A DNA stretch of 64,000 nucleotides from Sphingopyxis sp. CCNWLW2. Its GTDB lineage: Bacteria; Pseudomonadota; Alphaproteobacteria; Sphingomonadales; Sphingomonadaceae. A program made the translations under genes and the position numbers. Numbering within the stretch: the stretch's first letter is position 1; each line of letters begins with the position of its first letter. Below, piece after piece: positions 29,453 to 39,714 of this stretch. The DNA is taken from contig NZ_JBAWKJ010000001.1 of the NCBI RefSeq assembly GCF_037095755.1, forward strand, positions 2,111,001-2,175,000, given 5' to 3'. The notes below the pieces were generated by a model. The model searched no databases, was not told where the DNA came from, and saw only the letters and a program-made list of their open reading frames with translations.

Positions 29453-31114
29453 CTAGATGCTCGGCAGGTCGAGGCCCTTCTCGCGCGCGCAGTCGATCGC
29501 GATGTCATAACCCGCGTCGGCGTGGCGCATCACGCCGGTGCCGGGGTCGTTCCACAAGACGCGCTCGAGCCGTTTCGCCGCTTCGGGGGTGCCGTCGGCG
29601 ACGATCACCATGCCGCTGTGCTGCGAATAGCCCATGCCGACCCCGCCGCCGTGGTGCAGCGACACCCAGGTCGCGCCCGATGCAGTATTGAGCAGCGCGT
29701 TGAGCAAAGGCCAGTCGGACACGGCATCCGATCCGTCGCGCATCGCCTCGGTCTCGCGGTTGGGCGAGGCGACCGAGCCCGAGTCCAGATGATCGCGGCC
29801 GATGACGATGGGAGCTTTCAATTCGCCCGACGCCACCATCGCGTTGAACGCGAGACCAAGCCGGTGGCGATCGCCGAGCCCGACCCAGCAGATGCGCGCG
29901 GGCAGGCCCTGAAACTGGATCTTCTCGCGCGCCATATCGAGCCAGTTGTGGAGATGCTTGTTGTCGGGAAGCAGCTCCTTCACCTTGGCGTCCGTCTTGT
30001 AGATATCCTCGGGATCGCCCGACAGCGCCACCCAGCGGAACGGGCCGATGCCGCGGCAGAAGAGTGGGCGGACATAGGCGGGGACGAAGCCCGGGAAGTC
30101 GAACGCATTTTCGACGCCTTCGTCCTTCGCCATCTGGCGGATGTTGTTGCCATAATCGGTCGTCGGCACGCCCGCGGCCTGCAGGTCGAGCATCGCCTGG
30201 ACATGCACCGCCATCGACGCCTTCGCGGCCTTCGCGACCGCGGCCGGGTCGCTCTCGCGCTTCGAAAACCACTCGTCGAGCGTCCAGCCCGCGGGGAGGT
30301 AGCCGTTGACCGGATCGTGCGCCGAGGTCTGGTCGGTGAGCAGGTCGGGGCGGATGCCGCGGCGGACGATCTCGGGCAGGATTTCGGCGGCGTTGCCGAG
30401 CAGGCCGACCGATACGGGCGTACCCTCGGCATGGCTGGCTTCGATCATCGCGATCGCCTCGTCGATGCTCGACGCCTGCTTGTCGAGATAGCCGGTGCGC
30501 AGGCGCATTTCGATGCGGCTCGGCTGGCATTCGATCGCGAGGCACGATGCGCCCGCCATCACGGCGGCGAGCGGCTGCGCGCCGCCCATGCCGCCGAGCC
30601 CCGCAGTGAGCAGCCAGCGGCCCGCAAGGCTGCCGCCATAATGCTGGCGGCCCATTTCGACGAAGGTTTCGTAGGTGCCCTGAACGATGCCCTGGCTGCC
30701 GATATAGATCCAGCTGCCCGCGGTCATCTGGCCGTACATCATCAGGCCCTTTTTATCGAGCTCGTGGAAATGATCCCAGTTCGCCCATTCGGGGACGAGG
30801 TTCGAATTGGCGAGCAGGACGCGCGGCGCATTCTCGTGGGTGCGGAAGACACCGACGGGCTTGCCCGACTGGATGAGCAAGGTCTCGTCACCTTCGAGCC
30901 GCTTCAGCGTCTCGACGATCCGGTCATAGCTTTCCCAGTCGCGCGCGGCGCGGCCGATGCCGCCATAGACGACGAGCTCGTGCGGCGCTTCGGCGACATC
31001 GGGGTGCAGATTGTTCATCAGCATCCGCATCGGTGCTTCGGTGAGCCAGCTCTTCGCGCTGATCTCGGTCCCGGTTGCCGGCCGGATCACGCGGCTGTTG
31101 TCGAGGCGGGTCAT
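29453..31114 (-). CDS. hutU: Urocanate hydratase
   Basis: Converts urocanate to imidazolone-5-propionate with tightly bound NAD+, step two of histidine degradation. The 553 residues match the family length and show [38 protein letters not shown] in the NAD-binding region, [20 protein letters not shown] and the conserved [15 protein letters not shown] with its Cys. It is last in the hutIHGU operon, with its ATG overlapping the hutG stop by four bases. No anomalies are seen. Confidence 0.97.
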   Translation of the reverse strand: MTRLDNSRVIRPATGTEISAKSWLTEAPMRMLMNNLHPDVAEAPHELVVYGGIGRAARDWESYDRIVETLKRLEGDETLLIQSGKPVGVFRTHENAPRVLLANSNLVPEWANWDHFHELDKKGLMMYGQMTAGSWIYIGSQGIVQGTYETFVEMGRQHYGGSLAGRWLLTAGLGGMGGAQPLAAVMAGASCLAIECQPSRIEMRLRTGYLDKQASSIDEAIAMIEASHAEGTPVSVGLLGNAAEILPEIVRRGIRPDLLTDQTSAHDPVNGYLPAGWTLDEWFSKRESDPAAVAKAAKASMAVHVQAMLDLQAAGVPTTDYGNNIRQMAKDEGVENAFDFPGFVPAYVRPLFCRGIGPFRWVALSGDPEDIYKTDAKVKELLPDNKHLHNWLDMAREKIQFQGLPARICWVGLGDRHRLGLAFNAMVASGELKAPIVIGRDHLDSGSVASPNRETEAMRDGSDAVSDWPLLNALLNTASGATWVSLHHGGGVGMGYSQHSGMVIVADGTPEAAKRLERVLWNDPGTGVMRHADAGYDIAIDCAREKGLDLPSI

Positions 31115-31914
31115 GCTTTTCCTTTCGCAAAATCGAGGGTCGCGGCGATCACTTGCTCCAGCACGGGCCGGATCGCCGGGTTCGGATCGATGGGGGAGGG
31201 CCAGTTGGCGTGCGTGATCGCGTCGGGCTCGGCCATATAGCCGCGCTGCGCCAACTCCATCTGGATCGCGTGGACGCCATCGTCGGGGCGGCCATAATGG
31301 CGCGTCGTCCAGCCGCCCTTGAAACGGCCGTTGACGACATGGCTCTTGCCGCTGGCGGCGCAGATGTTCGCAACGATTGTTTCGAGTTCGGGGGCTGAGG
31401 TCGCGCCGCCGTTGGTGCCGATGTTGAACTGCGGCAGCTCGCCGTCGAACAGCCGCGGGACGTGGCTGCGGATCGAATGCGCGTCGTACAGGACGACGCG
31501 GCCATGCGTCGCTTTCAAGCGGTCGAGTTCTTCGCTCAACCTATCGTGATAGGGGCGGTGGTAAGAGTTCAGCCTCTGCATGATCTCGGCCTCGTCCGGT
31601 GCATCAAAGCGATAGAGCGGGTCGCCGTCGAAGGTCATCGTCGGGCACAGCTCGGTCGTTGCCTGTCCCGGATAAAGCGACGCACCCGACGGATCGCGGT
31701 TCATGTCGATCACGCTGCGCGAGATATCGGTGGCAACCAGCGTCGCGCCGAGGTCGGCGGCGAACGCGTAAAGCTCGTCGATGTACCAGTCGGTGTCGAT
31801 CTGCGCGTGCCAGGGCGAGACGAACTGCTCGTCGAGGCCCGCAAGGTCGGTGCCGCCGTGCGGGAAGGCGATGACGAGCGGCGCGTCGCCGCGATGGACG
31901 CGCAGCCAGTCCAT
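31111..31914 (-). CDS. hutG: N-formylglutamate amidohydrolase
   Basis: Hydrolyses N-formyl-L-glutamate to glutamate and formate, the last step of the five-step histidine pathway. The 267 residues contain [30 protein letters not shown] and [15 protein letters not shown], with His/Asp residues typical of this zinc amidohydrolase family, then [15 protein letters not shown]. The ATG at 31914 overlaps the hutH stop by one base (TGATG); a much longer open frame upstream is only a shadow of hutH. Its presence together with hutF shows that the formylglutamate route, not formiminoglutamase, is used. Confidence 0.93.
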   Translation of the reverse strand: MDWLRVHRGDAPLVIAFPHGGTDLAGLDEQFVSPWHAQIDTDWYIDELYAFAADLGATLVATDISRSVIDMNRDPSGASLYPGQATTELCPTMTFDGDPLYRFDAPDEAEIMQRLNSYHRPYHDRLSEELDRLKATHGRVVLYDAHSIRSHVPRLFDGELPQFNIGTNGGATSAPELETIVANICAASGKSHVVNGRFKGGWTTRHYGRPDDGVHAIQMELAQRGYMAEPDAITHANWPSPIDPNPAIRPVLEQVIAATLDFAKGKA

Positions 31915-33434
31915 CAGGCGAGACCTGGCAGGTCGGCGGGAACCGCGGCGACAAGGCTGCCCGACCGGACCAGCGCGGTGGCGGCCTCCATATCGGGATG
32001 GAAATGGCGGTCGTCCTCGAGCGTGGGGACCTCCGCGCGCAGATGCTTGTGTGCGGCCTCCAGCGCGTCGCTCGATTTCAGCGGAGCATGGAAGTCGATG
32101 CCCTGGCACGCCGCGAGCAGTTCGATGCCGATCACCGCGCTGACATTGTCGGCCATCTCGAGCAGGCGGCGCGCGCCGTGCGCGGCCATCGACACATGAT
32201 CCTCCTGGTTCGCCGAGGTCGGGATCGAATCGACGCTCGCGGGATAGGCGCGCTGCTTGTTCTCGCTGACGAGCGCCGCGGCGGTGACCTGCGGGATCAT
32301 AAAGCCCGAGTTGAGGCCGGGGCGCGGGGTGAGGAAGGCGGGAAGACCCGACAGCGCCGGGTCGACGAGCATCGCGATCCGCCGCTCCGAGATCGATCCG
32401 ATCTCGCAGAGCGCCATCGCGATCATGTCGGCAGCGAAGGCGACGGGCTCGGCGTGGAAATTGCCGCCCGACAGCGCCTCGTCGGTGTCGGCGAAGATCA
32501 GCGGATTGTCCGAAACGCCGTTGGCCTCGATACCGAGCGTCGTTCCGGCCTGGCGCAGCAGGTCGAGCACGGCGCCCATCACCTGCGGCTGGCAGCGGAG
32601 GCAATAAGGGTCCTGCACGCGCGGATCGTCGACCGCGTGCGAGGCGCGGATCGCCGATCCCGCCATCAGGCCGCGCAGCGTATCGCCGACCTCGCGCTGT
32701 CCGGCATGGCCGCGGAGTGCATGGATGCGCGCGTCGAAGGGCGCGTCGGAGCCTTTGGCGGCCTCGGTCGAGAGCGCGCCGGTGATCAGCGCCGAGCGGA
32801 AGACGGTTTCGGCACGGAACAGACCCGCGAGCGCGTTGGCGGTCGAAAATTGAGTGCCGTTGAGGAGCGCGAGGCCTTCTTTCGGGCCGAGGTCGAGCGG
32901 AGTGAGGCCCGCCTGTACGAGAGCGTCGGCGGCGGGCAATGTCTTGCCGCCGACCTCGATCGCGCCGACGCCGATCATTGCCGCGGCCATATGCGACAGC
33001 GGCGCGAGGTCGCCGCTTGCGCCGACCGAACCCTGCGACGGGACGACCGGGGTCAGGTCTTTGGCCAGCATCGCTTCGAGCATCGCGACCGTTTCGCGCT
33101 TCACCCCCGACGCGCCCATGCCGAAGCTCGCGAGCTTCAAGGCCATCATCAACCGCACGATCGGGGCGGGCGAGGGCGCGCCGGTGCCCGCGGCGTGGCT
33201 GAGCACGATATTGCGCTGGAGCGTCGCCAGATCGTCCTCTGCGATGCGCACGCTCGCGAGCTTTCCGAAGCCGGTGTTGATGCCATAGACGGGGGCGCCC
33301 CTGGCGACGATGCGCGCCACCGCGGCGGCGCTGGCGTCGATTGCATCCCATGCACCGGCGCTCAGTTCGGCGCTCGCGCCCTCGTAAATTTCGCGCCAGT
33401 CGGCAAGTGTCATGGCGCCGGGGGTGATGATCAT
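31914..33434 (-). CDS. hutH: Histidine ammonia-lyase
   Basis: Removes ammonia from L-histidine to give urocanate. The 506 residues include the MIO prosthetic-group tripeptide Ala-Ser-Gly at 139-141 ([14 protein letters not shown]), the N-terminal [13 protein letters not shown] with the active-site Tyr, and [21 protein letters not shown] chose the ATG at 33434 because it overlaps the hutI stop (ATGA); a second ATG at 33413 is possible. The longer frame that continues upstream to about 34001 is antisense-free read-through of hutI and not part of this protein. Confidence 0.96.
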   Translation of the reverse strand: MIITPGAMTLADWREIYEGASAELSAGAWDAIDASAAAVARIVARGAPVYGINTGFGKLASVRIAEDDLATLQRNIVLSHAAGTGAPSPAPIVRLMMALKLASFGMGASGVKRETVAMLEAMLAKDLTPVVPSQGSVGASGDLAPLSHMAAAMIGVGAIEVGGKTLPAADALVQAGLTPLDLGPKEGLALLNGTQFSTANALAGLFRAETVFRSALITGALSTEAAKGSDAPFDARIHALRGHAGQREVGDTLRGLMAGSAIRASHAVDDPRVQDPYCLRCQPQVMGAVLDLLRQAGTTLGIEANGVSDNPLIFADTDEALSGGNFHAEPVAFAADMIAMALCEIGSISERRIAMLVDPALSGLPAFLTPRPGLNSGFMIPQVTAAALVSENKQRAYPASVDSIPTSANQEDHVSMAAHGARRLLEMADNVSAVIGIELLAACQGIDFHAPLKSSDALEAAHKHLRAEVPTLEDDRHFHPDMEAATALVRSGSLVAAVPADLPGLA

Positions 33435-34642
33435 TGTCCGTCCTTGATGCGTTGGTGAAGCGGGTTGAAGCCGATGCGGTAAACGAGCTCGGCGGGGTCG
33501 CTGACGTCCCAGATCGCGAGGTCGCACGCCTTCCCCGCTTCGAGCGTGCCGACTTCGGCGGACAGGCCGAGCGCGGCGGCGGCGTTGACCGTCACGCCGC
33601 GCAGCGCCTCGACCACGGTCAGCCCGAACAAAGTCGCGCCCATGTTGAGCATGAGAAGCAGCGAGGTCGTCGGCGACGTGCCAGGGTTGTTGTCGGTCGC
33701 GAGCGCGATGCGCGTGCCGTGGCGGCGCATCGCGTCGATGGGGGGCAATTTCGTCTCGCGCATGAAATAATAGGCGCCGGGGAGCAGCACCGCGGTCGTG
33801 CCCGCCGCGGCCATCGCGCGGATATCGTCGTCGGTCGCATGTTCGAGATGATCGGCGGACAGCGCCCCGTGCAGCGCGGCGAGCGCGCTGCCGTGGAGCG
33901 CCGACAATTGTTCGGCGTGGAGCTTGACCGCAAGTCCGTGCGCCTTCGCGGCTTCGATCACGCGCGTGCATTGCGCGGGCGAGAAACCGATGCCCTCGCA
34001 AAAGGCATCGACCGCGGTCGCGAGCGGCGCGGCGGCGGGGACCATCTCGCCCACGACGAGGTCGATATAGGCGTCGCTGTCGCCCTTATATTCGGGGGGC
34101 AGCGCGTGGGCGCCGAGGAAGGTTGGCTCGACGCGAATAGGCCGGTGGTCGCCGAGCGCGCGGGCGGCGCGCAGCATCTTGAGTTCGTCGCCGGTTGACA
34201 GGCCGTAGCCCGACTTGATCTCGATCGTCGTGACGCCTTCGGCGATCAGCGCGTCGAGGCGGGGCAGGGCGCTATCGATGAGTTCGTCCTCGCTCGCCTC
34301 GCGCGTCGCGCGCATCGTCGAGACGATGCCGCCGCCCGCGCGCGCGATCTCTTCATAGCTCGCCCCCGCAAGGCGCATCGCCCATTCGTTCGCGCGATTG
34401 CCGCCGTGGACGAGGTGCGTGTGGCAGTCGATCAGGCCGGGGGTGATCAGCCGACCTTCGCAATCGACGACCTTTTGGGCGGTCGCCGGGGCGCCGTCGG
34501 CGGGGCCGGCATAGACGATCCGTCCGTCCTGCGCCGCCACGACGCCATCGTCGATCAGGCCGAGTGCATCGTCGGCCATCGTTGCGAGTCGGGCGTTCGT
34601 CCAGAGCTGCTCCATCTGGACAGTGTCGTTCGAATGCGCCAT
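33431..34642 (-). CDS. hutI: Imidazolonepropionase
   Basis: Opens imidazolone-5-propionate to N-formimino-L-glutamate, step three of histidine degradation. The 403-residue amidohydrolase-fold enzyme has the metal ligands H74 and H76 in [28 protein letters not shown] with the conserved Lys, [14 protein letters not shown] and a late [19 protein letters not shown] with the metal-binding Asp. It is first in the minus-strand operon. The HutC-type palindrome at 34641-34658 covers its start codon, so repression should block initiation directly. Confidence 0.96.
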   Translation of the reverse strand: MAHSNDTVQMEQLWTNARLATMADDALGLIDDGVVAAQDGRIVYAGPADGAPATAQKVVDCEGRLITPGLIDCHTHLVHGGNRANEWAMRLAGASYEEIARAGGGIVSTMRATREASEDELIDSALPRLDALIAEGVTTIEIKSGYGLSTGDELKMLRAARALGDHRPIRVEPTFLGAHALPPEYKGDSDAYIDLVVGEMVPAAAPLATAVDAFCEGIGFSPAQCTRVIEAAKAHGLAVKLHAEQLSALHGSALAALHGALSADHLEHATDDDIRAMAAAGTTAVLLPGAYYFMRETKLPPIDAMRRHGTRIALATDNNPGTSPTTSLLLMLNMGATLFGLTVVEALRGVTVNAAAALGLSAEVGTLEAGKACDLAIWDVSDPAELVYRIGFNPLHQRIKDGQ

Positions 34643-34658
34643 TATGTCTAGACATAAT
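34641..34658. promoter_or_regulatory. HutC operator: 18-bp perfect palindrome
   Basis: ATTATGTCTAGACATAAT is a perfect inverted repeat in the 32-bp gap between the divergent hutI and hutF genes. Its core TGTCTAGACA fits the GntR/HutC operator type (GT-N-TA-N-AC). It overlaps the hutI ATG (34642-34640) and lies 17 bases before the hutF ATG, so one bound dimer could control both operons. Confidence 0.85.
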
Positions 34659-34674
34659 ATGAGGACGAACGACG

Positions 34675-36021
34675 ATGGCTCTCTGGTTCGAACGCGCGTG
34701 GATCGATGGTGGCTGGGCGAAAGACGTGCGGCTGCGCATCGCCGACGGCCGGATTTCGGCGGTCGAGGTTGGCGTCGAGGCAGCAGAGGGCGATGATCGT
34801 CACTGCGTCGGCTTGCCGGGTCTTTGCAACGTCCACAGCCACGGATTCCAGCGCGGGATGGCGGGGCTGTCCGAGCGCCGCAGCCGCCCCGATGATAATT
34901 TCTGGAGCTGGCGCGAGATCATGTACCGCTTCCTCGACCGGCTGACGCCCGAGGATGTCGCGGCGATCACCGCGCAGGCCTATGCCGAGATGCTCGAAAC
35001 GGGTTTCACGCGCGTCGGCGAGTTTCACTATCTGCATCACGATCCGGCGGGCGCCGCCTATGCCGACCCCGCCGAGATGGCAGGGGCGATTGCTGAGGCC
35101 AGCGCCGCGACGGGGATCGGGCTGACCTTGCTTCCCGTTTTCTATGCGCACGGCAATTTCGACGCGGCGCCGCCGAGCCCCGGCCAGCGGCGCTTTCTCA
35201 ACGACATCGACGGCTTTGCGAAGCTTCTCGGGGCTTCGCGGTCGAAGCTGTCGGGCGACGCCAATATAGGGGTCGCGCCGCATTCGCTGCGCGCCGTGAC
35301 GCCTGAAGAGCTGACAGCCTTGCTCGCCATGTCGCCGACGGGGCCGGTGCATATCCATGCCGCCGAACAGGTGAAGGAGGTCGCCGATTGCGTCGCGTGG
35401 AGCGGTGCGCGGCCGGTCGAATGGCTGCTCGACAACGCCGGGGTCGACGAACGCTGGTGCCTGATCCACTCGACGCACCTCGACGAAAGCGAAGTGTTGC
35501 GGTTGGCCGCGAGCGGTGCGGTCGCGGGGTTGTGCCCGATCACCGAGGGTAATCTGGGCGACGGCATTTTTCCGGCGGTCGATTATCTCGCCGCGGGCGG
35601 GCGTTTCGGGATCGGCACCGACAGCAATATCCTGGTCGATGCGGCGCAGGAACTTCGCGCGCTCGAATATTCGCAGCGCTTGGCGCAGCGGGCGCGGGCG
35701 TTGCTCGCGAGTGAGACGGCGCCTTTCGTCGGCGCGAACCTGTTTGCGCGCGCGGTGCAGGGCGGCGCGCAGGCGCTGGGTGTGCCTGCCGGGCTCGCCG
35801 TCGGCCATGCCGCCGACATCGTCTCGCTCGACCTCGAACACCCCGCCTTCGCGGGCACCGACGATGCAACCTTGCTCGACCGCTGGATCTTCGCGGCGCG
35901 CGCGGGCGCGGTCGACAGCGTGTGGCGTGCGGGCACCAAGCGCGTCGAAAAGGGACGCCATGTCGAGACCGACACCATCGGCGCCGCGTATCGCGCCTGT
36001 GTCGCGCGGCTGCTCGCGTGA
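34675..36021 (+). CDS. hutF: Formimidoylglutamate deiminase
   Basis: Deaminates N-formimino-L-glutamate to N-formyl-L-glutamate, which HutG then hydrolyses. The 448-residue amidohydrolase shows H54 and H56 in [14 protein letters not shown], the substrate-site [24 protein letters not shown] and the late metal ligand Asp in [14 protein letters not shown]. It is divergent from hutI across a 32-bp gap and overlaps hutC by four bases, so pathway enzyme and repressor are co-expressed. Confidence 0.95.
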   Translation: MALWFERAWIDGGWAKDVRLRIADGRISAVEVGVEAAEGDDRHCVGLPGLCNVHSHGFQRGMAGLSERRSRPDDNFWSWREIMYRFLDRLTPEDVAAITAQAYAEMLETGFTRVGEFHYLHHDPAGAAYADPAEMAGAIAEASAATGIGLTLLPVFYAHGNFDAAPPSPGQRRFLNDIDGFAKLLGASRSKLSGDANIGVAPHSLRAVTPEELTALLAMSPTGPVHIHAAEQVKEVADCVAWSGARPVEWLLDNAGVDERWCLIHSTHLDESEVLRLAASGAVAGLCPITEGNLGDGIFPAVDYLAAGGRFGIGTDSNILVDAAQELRALEYSQRLAQRARALLASETAPFVGANLFARAVQGGAQALGVPAGLAVGHAADIVSLDLEHPAFAGTDDATLLDRWIFAARAGAVDSVWRAGTKRVEKGRHVETDTIGAAYRACVARLLA

Positions 36022-36698
36022 ATCCCGCGCGGCGCATCCGCGAAGAGATCGCCGCATCGATCCAGTCGGGTGAATGGCGCCCCGGCGACCGCGTCCCGAC
36101 CGAACAGGAACTCGCCGCGCGCTATGGCTGCGCGCGCGCGACGGTGAGCAAGGCGTTGGGCGAACTCGCCGCATCCGGACTGGTCGAACGGCGCCGCAAG
36201 GCGGGCACCTTCGTTGCGCATCCGCCGGTCCATTCGGCGGTGATGACCGTGCCCGATCTGGCCGAACTCATCGCCGCGCGCGGCGAAGCCTATCGCTGGG
36301 AGCTGGCGTCGCTCGAGACCGCCGACGCAGGCGGTGATCCGCTCTCCGGTCCGGCGCTGCGCATCGAGGGTGTGCATATGGCGGCGGGCGAAGCCTTTGC
36401 CCTCGAACGGCGGTTCATCGCGCTTAGCGAAGTCCCCGAGGCGGCGGGCGCGGACTTTGCCAAGGTGGCGCCGGGAACCTGGCTGCTCGGTCACATTCCG
36501 TGGACGCAGGCGCGCCATGTGATCCGCGCGGTGAACCCGACGCGCAAAGAAGCGGCGCTGCTGACGATCGGAGCGGGCGCCGCCTGCCTCGAACTCGACC
36601 GCACGACGTGGCGCGCGGGGCGCGTCGTCACGCATGTGCGGCAGCTGTTTCGCGGCGACCGCTTCGACCTGGTGGCGGACTTCAACGCCGCGCCGTGA
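36018..36698 (+). CDS. hutC: Histidine utilization repressor, GntR/HutC family
   Basis: Urocanate-responsive repressor of the hut genes. The 226 residues have an N-terminal winged helix (about 1-70; DRVPTEQELAARYGCARATV then SKALGELAASGLVERRRKAG) and a C-terminal UTRA ligand domain (about 85-225) with AFALERRFIALSEVPEA and RVVTHVRQLFRGDRFDLVADF. The GTG at 36018 overlaps the hutF stop (GTGA); the open frame extends further upstream but only within hutF. It is convergent with lysA, with six bases between the two stops. Confidence 0.93.
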   Translation: MNPARRIREEIAASIQSGEWRPGDRVPTEQELAARYGCARATVSKALGELAASGLVERRRKAGTFVAHPPVHSAVMTVPDLAELIAARGEAYRWELASLETADAGGDPLSGPALRIEGVHMAAGEAFALERRFIALSEVPEAAGADFAKVAPGTWLLGHIPWTQARHVIRAVNPTRKEAALLTIGAGAACLELDRTTWRAGRVVTHVRQLFRGDRFDLVADFNAAP

Positions 36699-36704
36699 CC
36701 GTCG

Positions 36705-37988
36705 TCAGGCGGCACGGATCGAGGGAGCGCCGTCGTTCATCCACGGCGCCAGCCGCTGCCGTCGGACCTGATGCGCGGCGACGCGCTCGCTGACCACCGC
36801 GTATCGATTGTCGTCGACCAGCACTTCGGGCGCGATCGCGCGGCAATTGTAAGTCGATGCCATCGACGCACCATAGGCGCCGGCGGCTTTGAAGAGGGTC
36901 AGGTCGCCCTCCTGCACCCGGTCGATCTCGCGCTCCCGCGCAAAAGTGTCGCCGGTTTCGCAGATCGGGCCGACGATATTGGCGACGAAGGTCTCGCCGG
37001 TGGGGCGGATCGCGGCGAATTCGTGCCACGCGTCGTACATCGCGGGACGCGCGAGGTCGTTCATCGCCGCGTCGACGACGACAAAGGGGTGGCGGGGCCC
37101 CGGCTTCACCCAAAGCACGCGCGTCAGGAGAATCCCCGCCTCCGCCGCGATGAAACGCCCGGGTTCGAAGAGCAATGTCGCGTCCCAGTCGCGTGTGACC
37201 TCGGCGACCATCGCACCATAGGCTTCGACATCGGCGCCGGGCAGGTCGGGGCGATAAGAGACGCCCAGCCCGCCGCCGAGGTCGACATGATAGACGCGGT
37301 GCCCCTTCTGGCGCAGCGCGCGGATCAGCTCGCCGATCTTGCGATACGCCGCCTCGAGCGGCGCGGGGTCGACGATCTGGCTGCCGATATGAACGGCGAG
37401 GCCGTGGAGATCGAGGCCGGGAAGCGCCGCGAGCCGGTCGTACATGGCCAGCGCATCGTCGATCGGGATGCCGAATTTGCTGTCGAGGCGGCCCGTGGTG
37501 ATCTTGGCATGCGTGCTGGCATCGACGTCGGGGTTGATGCGGAGCAGGGCGGGCGCGCGTCGTCCGCGCTGCGATGCGAGCGTCGACAGCAGCTGTCCCT
37601 CGCGTTCGAGCTCGAGGTTGAAGCGTCCGATCCCGGCATCGAGCGCCGCGATGAGTTCGGGCGCGGTCTTGCCGACGCCCGAGTAGACGATGTGGTTCGC
37701 GGTAATCCCCGCGCCGAGCGCGCAATCGAGCTCGCCGCCCGATACGATGTCGGCGCCGTAATTTTGGTCGGCAAGAACCCGAAGCACCGCGGGCGACGGG
37801 TTGGCCTTGACCGCGAACATCAGCTGCTTGCGCGGCACCTTGCCGAGCGCGGCGCGGAAGCGCTGCGCCGCGTGGCGCAGCGCGCCGGCCGAATAGACAT
37901 AGGCGGGGGTGCCGACCGCTGCGGCGATCGAGGCGAGGGGAACCGCTTCGGCGTGCATTTCGCCGCCGAGCAAATGGAACGAGGACAT
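36705..37988 (-). CDS. lysA: Diaminopimelate decarboxylase
   Basis: Decarboxylates meso-diaminopimelate to L-lysine. The 427 residues contain the PLP lysine K61 in LMFAVKANPSPAVL, SGGELDCALGAG, the phosphate-binding HVDLGGGLGVSY, and GPICETGDTFA with the active-site Cys of the partner subunit. FEPGRFIAAEAG is the conserved substrate loop. I chose the ATG at 37988 (AAGGA upstream); the longer frame has no ribosome site. It is last in a run of four minus-strand genes from 39058. Confidence 0.96.
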   Translation of the reverse strand: MSSFHLLGGEMHAEAVPLASIAAAVGTPAYVYSAGALRHAAQRFRAALGKVPRKQLMFAVKANPSPAVLRVLADQNYGADIVSGGELDCALGAGITANHIVYSGVGKTAPELIAALDAGIGRFNLELEREGQLLSTLASQRGRRAPALLRINPDVDASTHAKITTGRLDSKFGIPIDDALAMYDRLAALPGLDLHGLAVHIGSQIVDPAPLEAAYRKIGELIRALRQKGHRVYHVDLGGGLGVSYRPDLPGADVEAYGAMVAEVTRDWDATLLFEPGRFIAAEAGILLTRVLWVKPGPRHPFVVVDAAMNDLARPAMYDAWHEFAAIRPTGETFVANIVGPICETGDTFAREREIDRVQEGDLTLFKAAGAYGASMASTYNCRAIAPEVLVDDNRYAVVSERVAAHQVRRQRLAPWMNDGAPSIRAA

Positions 37989-38016
37989 GAAGCCGATCCT
38001 TGGATGGAGATGGGGG

Positions 38017-38274
38017 TTAGAGCTGGTCGCGCCGGGCGCGGCGCGAGGCGCGGATCGCGCCCGGCAGCTCGCGGTGGCGGCTCCGCTCGACGCGCAGGGC
38101 GAGCACGACCTTCTTTCCCGCAAGCACGAGAAGCAGGCCGGCTGCCGCGACGAGGAGGCCGGTGATGCCGACAAGGTCGGCGCCGGCTTCGGTTGCGAGG
38201 CGCGTCAGGACATAGCCCGCGCCGACGAGGGCGGCCCCGGCGGTGCGCCAGAAAAGGTCACGCTGGGTCATCAT
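38017..38274 (-). CDS. Small inner-membrane protein upstream of lysA
   Basis: An 85-residue protein of unknown function with two hydrophobic segments (TAGAALVGAGYVLTRLA and LVGITGLLVAAAGLLLVLAG) and a basic C-terminal tail (RHRELPGAIRASRRARRD). The ATG at 38274 overlaps the stop of the methyltransferase-like gene by four bases and has GGAGCG upstream, which argues for co-translation. It lies 28 bp before lysA. No domain is recognised. Confidence 0.68.
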   Translation of the reverse strand: MMTQRDLFWRTAGAALVGAGYVLTRLATEAGADLVGITGLLVAAAGLLLVLAGKKVVLALRVERSRHRELPGAIRASRRARRDQL

Positions 38275-38780
38275 CCGCGCTCCGGTTTCGACTTGCGGTC
38301 CCACAGGACGGTGTCGGCCGCGGTCCGGGCCAGCGCCTTTAGCTCGCGTGCGTCGGTCTCGGACGCCGGGCAGAGCAGCAGGTCGGCCGGATATTCGGCC
38401 TCTTCGCGCAGGACCTTGTCCATGTCGTCCTGTTCGAAGACGAGGCCGATGGCGGGGTCGCCGTGCCGGGCGGCGGCGCGACGCGCGCTGGCGATCAGGC
38501 GCGGATCGGCGTCGATGCCGCGGCCTTCGATCGCGACGAAACCCATCTCACGCGCGCGCCGGACGGCGTGGATCAGCAGCTCGCCGGCGCCGCAATCGGC
38601 GTCGACGATGCGGATGGCGCGGCGCCCGCGTTTGTGCAGGCCCTTGAGCTTGCGAAGCATCGCGGGCCAGCGACGGTCCTTCTCGGCGCGGTTTTGCGCG
38701 CCTTGCACCAGCGCTCCCCACCCGCTTGTGGCGGGTGCCATCCAGACGATGCCGGCGGGGGCGATATAGGGATAATGCAT
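38271..38780 (-). CDS. Methyltransferase-like SAM-binding protein
   Basis: A 169-residue protein with a Rossmann-type SAM-binding motif, RIVDADCGAGELLIHAVRR at about 57-75, followed by EGRGIDADPRLIASARR and ADLLLCPASETDA where motif IV would be. It is shorter than most class I methyltransferases and no typical catalytic motif (NPPY or DPPW) is visible, so the substrate is unknown. GGAGG precedes the ATG at 38780 by six bases, which excludes the longer frame. It is second in the operon 39058 to 36705. Confidence 0.68.
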   Translation of the reverse strand: MHYPYIAPAGIVWMAPATSGWGALVQGAQNRAEKDRRWPAMLRKLKGLHKRGRRAIRIVDADCGAGELLIHAVRRAREMGFVAIEGRGIDADPRLIASARRAAARHGDPAIGLVFEQDDMDKVLREEAEYPADLLLCPASETDARELKALARTAADTVLWDRKSKPERG

Positions 38781-38791
38781 GACGAGCCTCC

Positions 38792-39058
38792 TCAAGCCGC
38801 GCGGTCGATCGCGCATTCGTCGGGCCGCAAGGGCTCGAACGAGACGGCGGGGATCAGCGGACGCAGCGCGGCGACGATCCGCGCGCCCGGAAAGCCCCGG
38901 CATTCGGCGCGGGCGAAAGCCCAGGCGGCAGCGTGCGAAATGAACCGGCCTTCGAGCTGTCCTTTGCGGCCTTGAACGAGCCAGTGGCCGGCCGCGTCGC
39001 TGCCGACGAATAATATCGCCCCTTCTGGGTCGGGCTCCGCGGAAGTCGCAGAAATCAT
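38792..39058 (-). CDS. Small hypothetical protein
   Basis: An 88-residue soluble protein with beta-strand-like ILFVGSDAAGHWLVQGRKGQ and GRFISHAAAWAFARAECRGF, recalling small DUF2188-type domains in which a short sheet carries query-like residues, but the match is weak. AAGGAG precedes the ATG at 39058. It heads the four-gene minus-strand group that ends with lysA. No function can be stated. Confidence 0.62.
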   Translation of the reverse strand: MISATSAEPDPEGAILFVGSDAAGHWLVQGRKGQLEGRFISHAAAWAFARAECRGFPGARIVAALRPLIPAVSFEPLRPDECAIDRAA

Positions 39059-39214
39059 GGTGAGATGCTCCTTGGCTACTCAAATCGATGCCCCGAAGAT
39101 CGGGACTCGATGCCGGCAATCTATTGAGCTGCGAATAGGGATTCGAGATCGAGGAATGGCGCCGCCCATTGTATTTTCATTTGTTTTCAACGACGGCTCG
39201 CTTCGCACGAGCGC

Positions 39215-39496
39215 TTGTCCTCCCCGGCCCTGGGCAAGGGTGGCCGGGGAGGTGGCGCGGCCATCGACGGACCGACGGCGCGTGACGCGGATTTTCGGGA
39301 CTTGCGCGCGCGCGGGTTTCAGCCGCCGGTTCGCTCGGGCGCGGGCGCATCGATCGCCGCCCAGAAACTATCGAGCGACAATGTCCCCCTGATGCGTTTC
39401 GATTTGCCGGGCGACGGATTTTTGGCGGCGGTTATCGGCTGCGATGGCCGGATGGCGCGGCGCTGCTTGCGCGGTTCGAACATTAGCTTTCCCTGA
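39215..39496 (+). other. Possible gene or gene remnant in the stretch before kdp
   Basis: The open frame encodes up to 93 residues from a TTG, and most third positions are G or C, as in real genes here. DARDADFRDL-like and RFDLPGDGFLAAVIGCDG are the most structured parts. There is no ribosome site, and the first codons coincide with the 39219-39252 hairpin, so the true start may be further in (for example the ATG at 39392) or the gene may be decayed. No family is recognised. Confidence 0.25.
39219..39252. repeat. Perfect 11-bp inverted repeat
   Basis: CCTCCCCGGCC (39219-39229) and GGCCGGGGAGG (39242-39252) form a very stable hairpin with a 12-base loop. It could be a REP-like element or a terminator. 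No copy was noticed elsewhere in the window. Confidence 0.6.
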
Positions 39497-39503
39497 AGTG
39501 AAA

Positions 39504-39537
39504 GACTCTCCGGCCGAGAAGGGGAGACCGGAGAGTC
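39504..39537. repeat. Perfect 10-bp inverted repeat
   Basis: GACTCTCCGG (39504-39513) and CCGGAGAGTC (39528-39537) pair over a 14-base loop, about 275 bases before the kdp leader peptide. No T-run follows. It may terminate a transcript entering the kdp region. Confidence 0.5.
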
Positions 39538-39697
39538 GGGGGCGTTATGCGCCGGCGGCGCATATTTTCTCCAGAGCAGCCCGGCGGTCGCAGCGTTGAG
39601 ATTTTCTTATGCGGTCGACGCTTGCGGCGACCGATCGCGCGACGAACCGAGGCTCTGGCGCGCCGCAATGCGAAAATCGGCAAAATCATATGAGAAT

Positions 39698-39714
39698 ACT
39701 ATGCGGCGCATAGT
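39698..39714. promoter_or_regulatory. 17-bp palindrome upstream of kdp
   Basis: ACTATGCG-G-CGCATAGT is a perfect inverted repeat about 98 bases upstream of the first small kdp reading frame, in the region where the kdp promoter must lie. KdpE normally recognises an AT-rich direct repeat, so this may belong to another regulator. The half-site ACTATGC recurs at about 48470, before the TorF-type gene. Confidence 0.4.

Noticed and set aside
31917..33351. Apparent N-terminal extension of hutG through most of hutH
   Set aside because: The extension is in another frame of hutH and is Arg-rich; HutG homology begins at the ATG at 31914, which overlaps the hutH stop.
33435..34001. Apparent N-terminal extension of hutH through hutI
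   Set aside because: The frame lies within hutI in a different phase; HutH homology begins at 33434 with an ATGA overlap.
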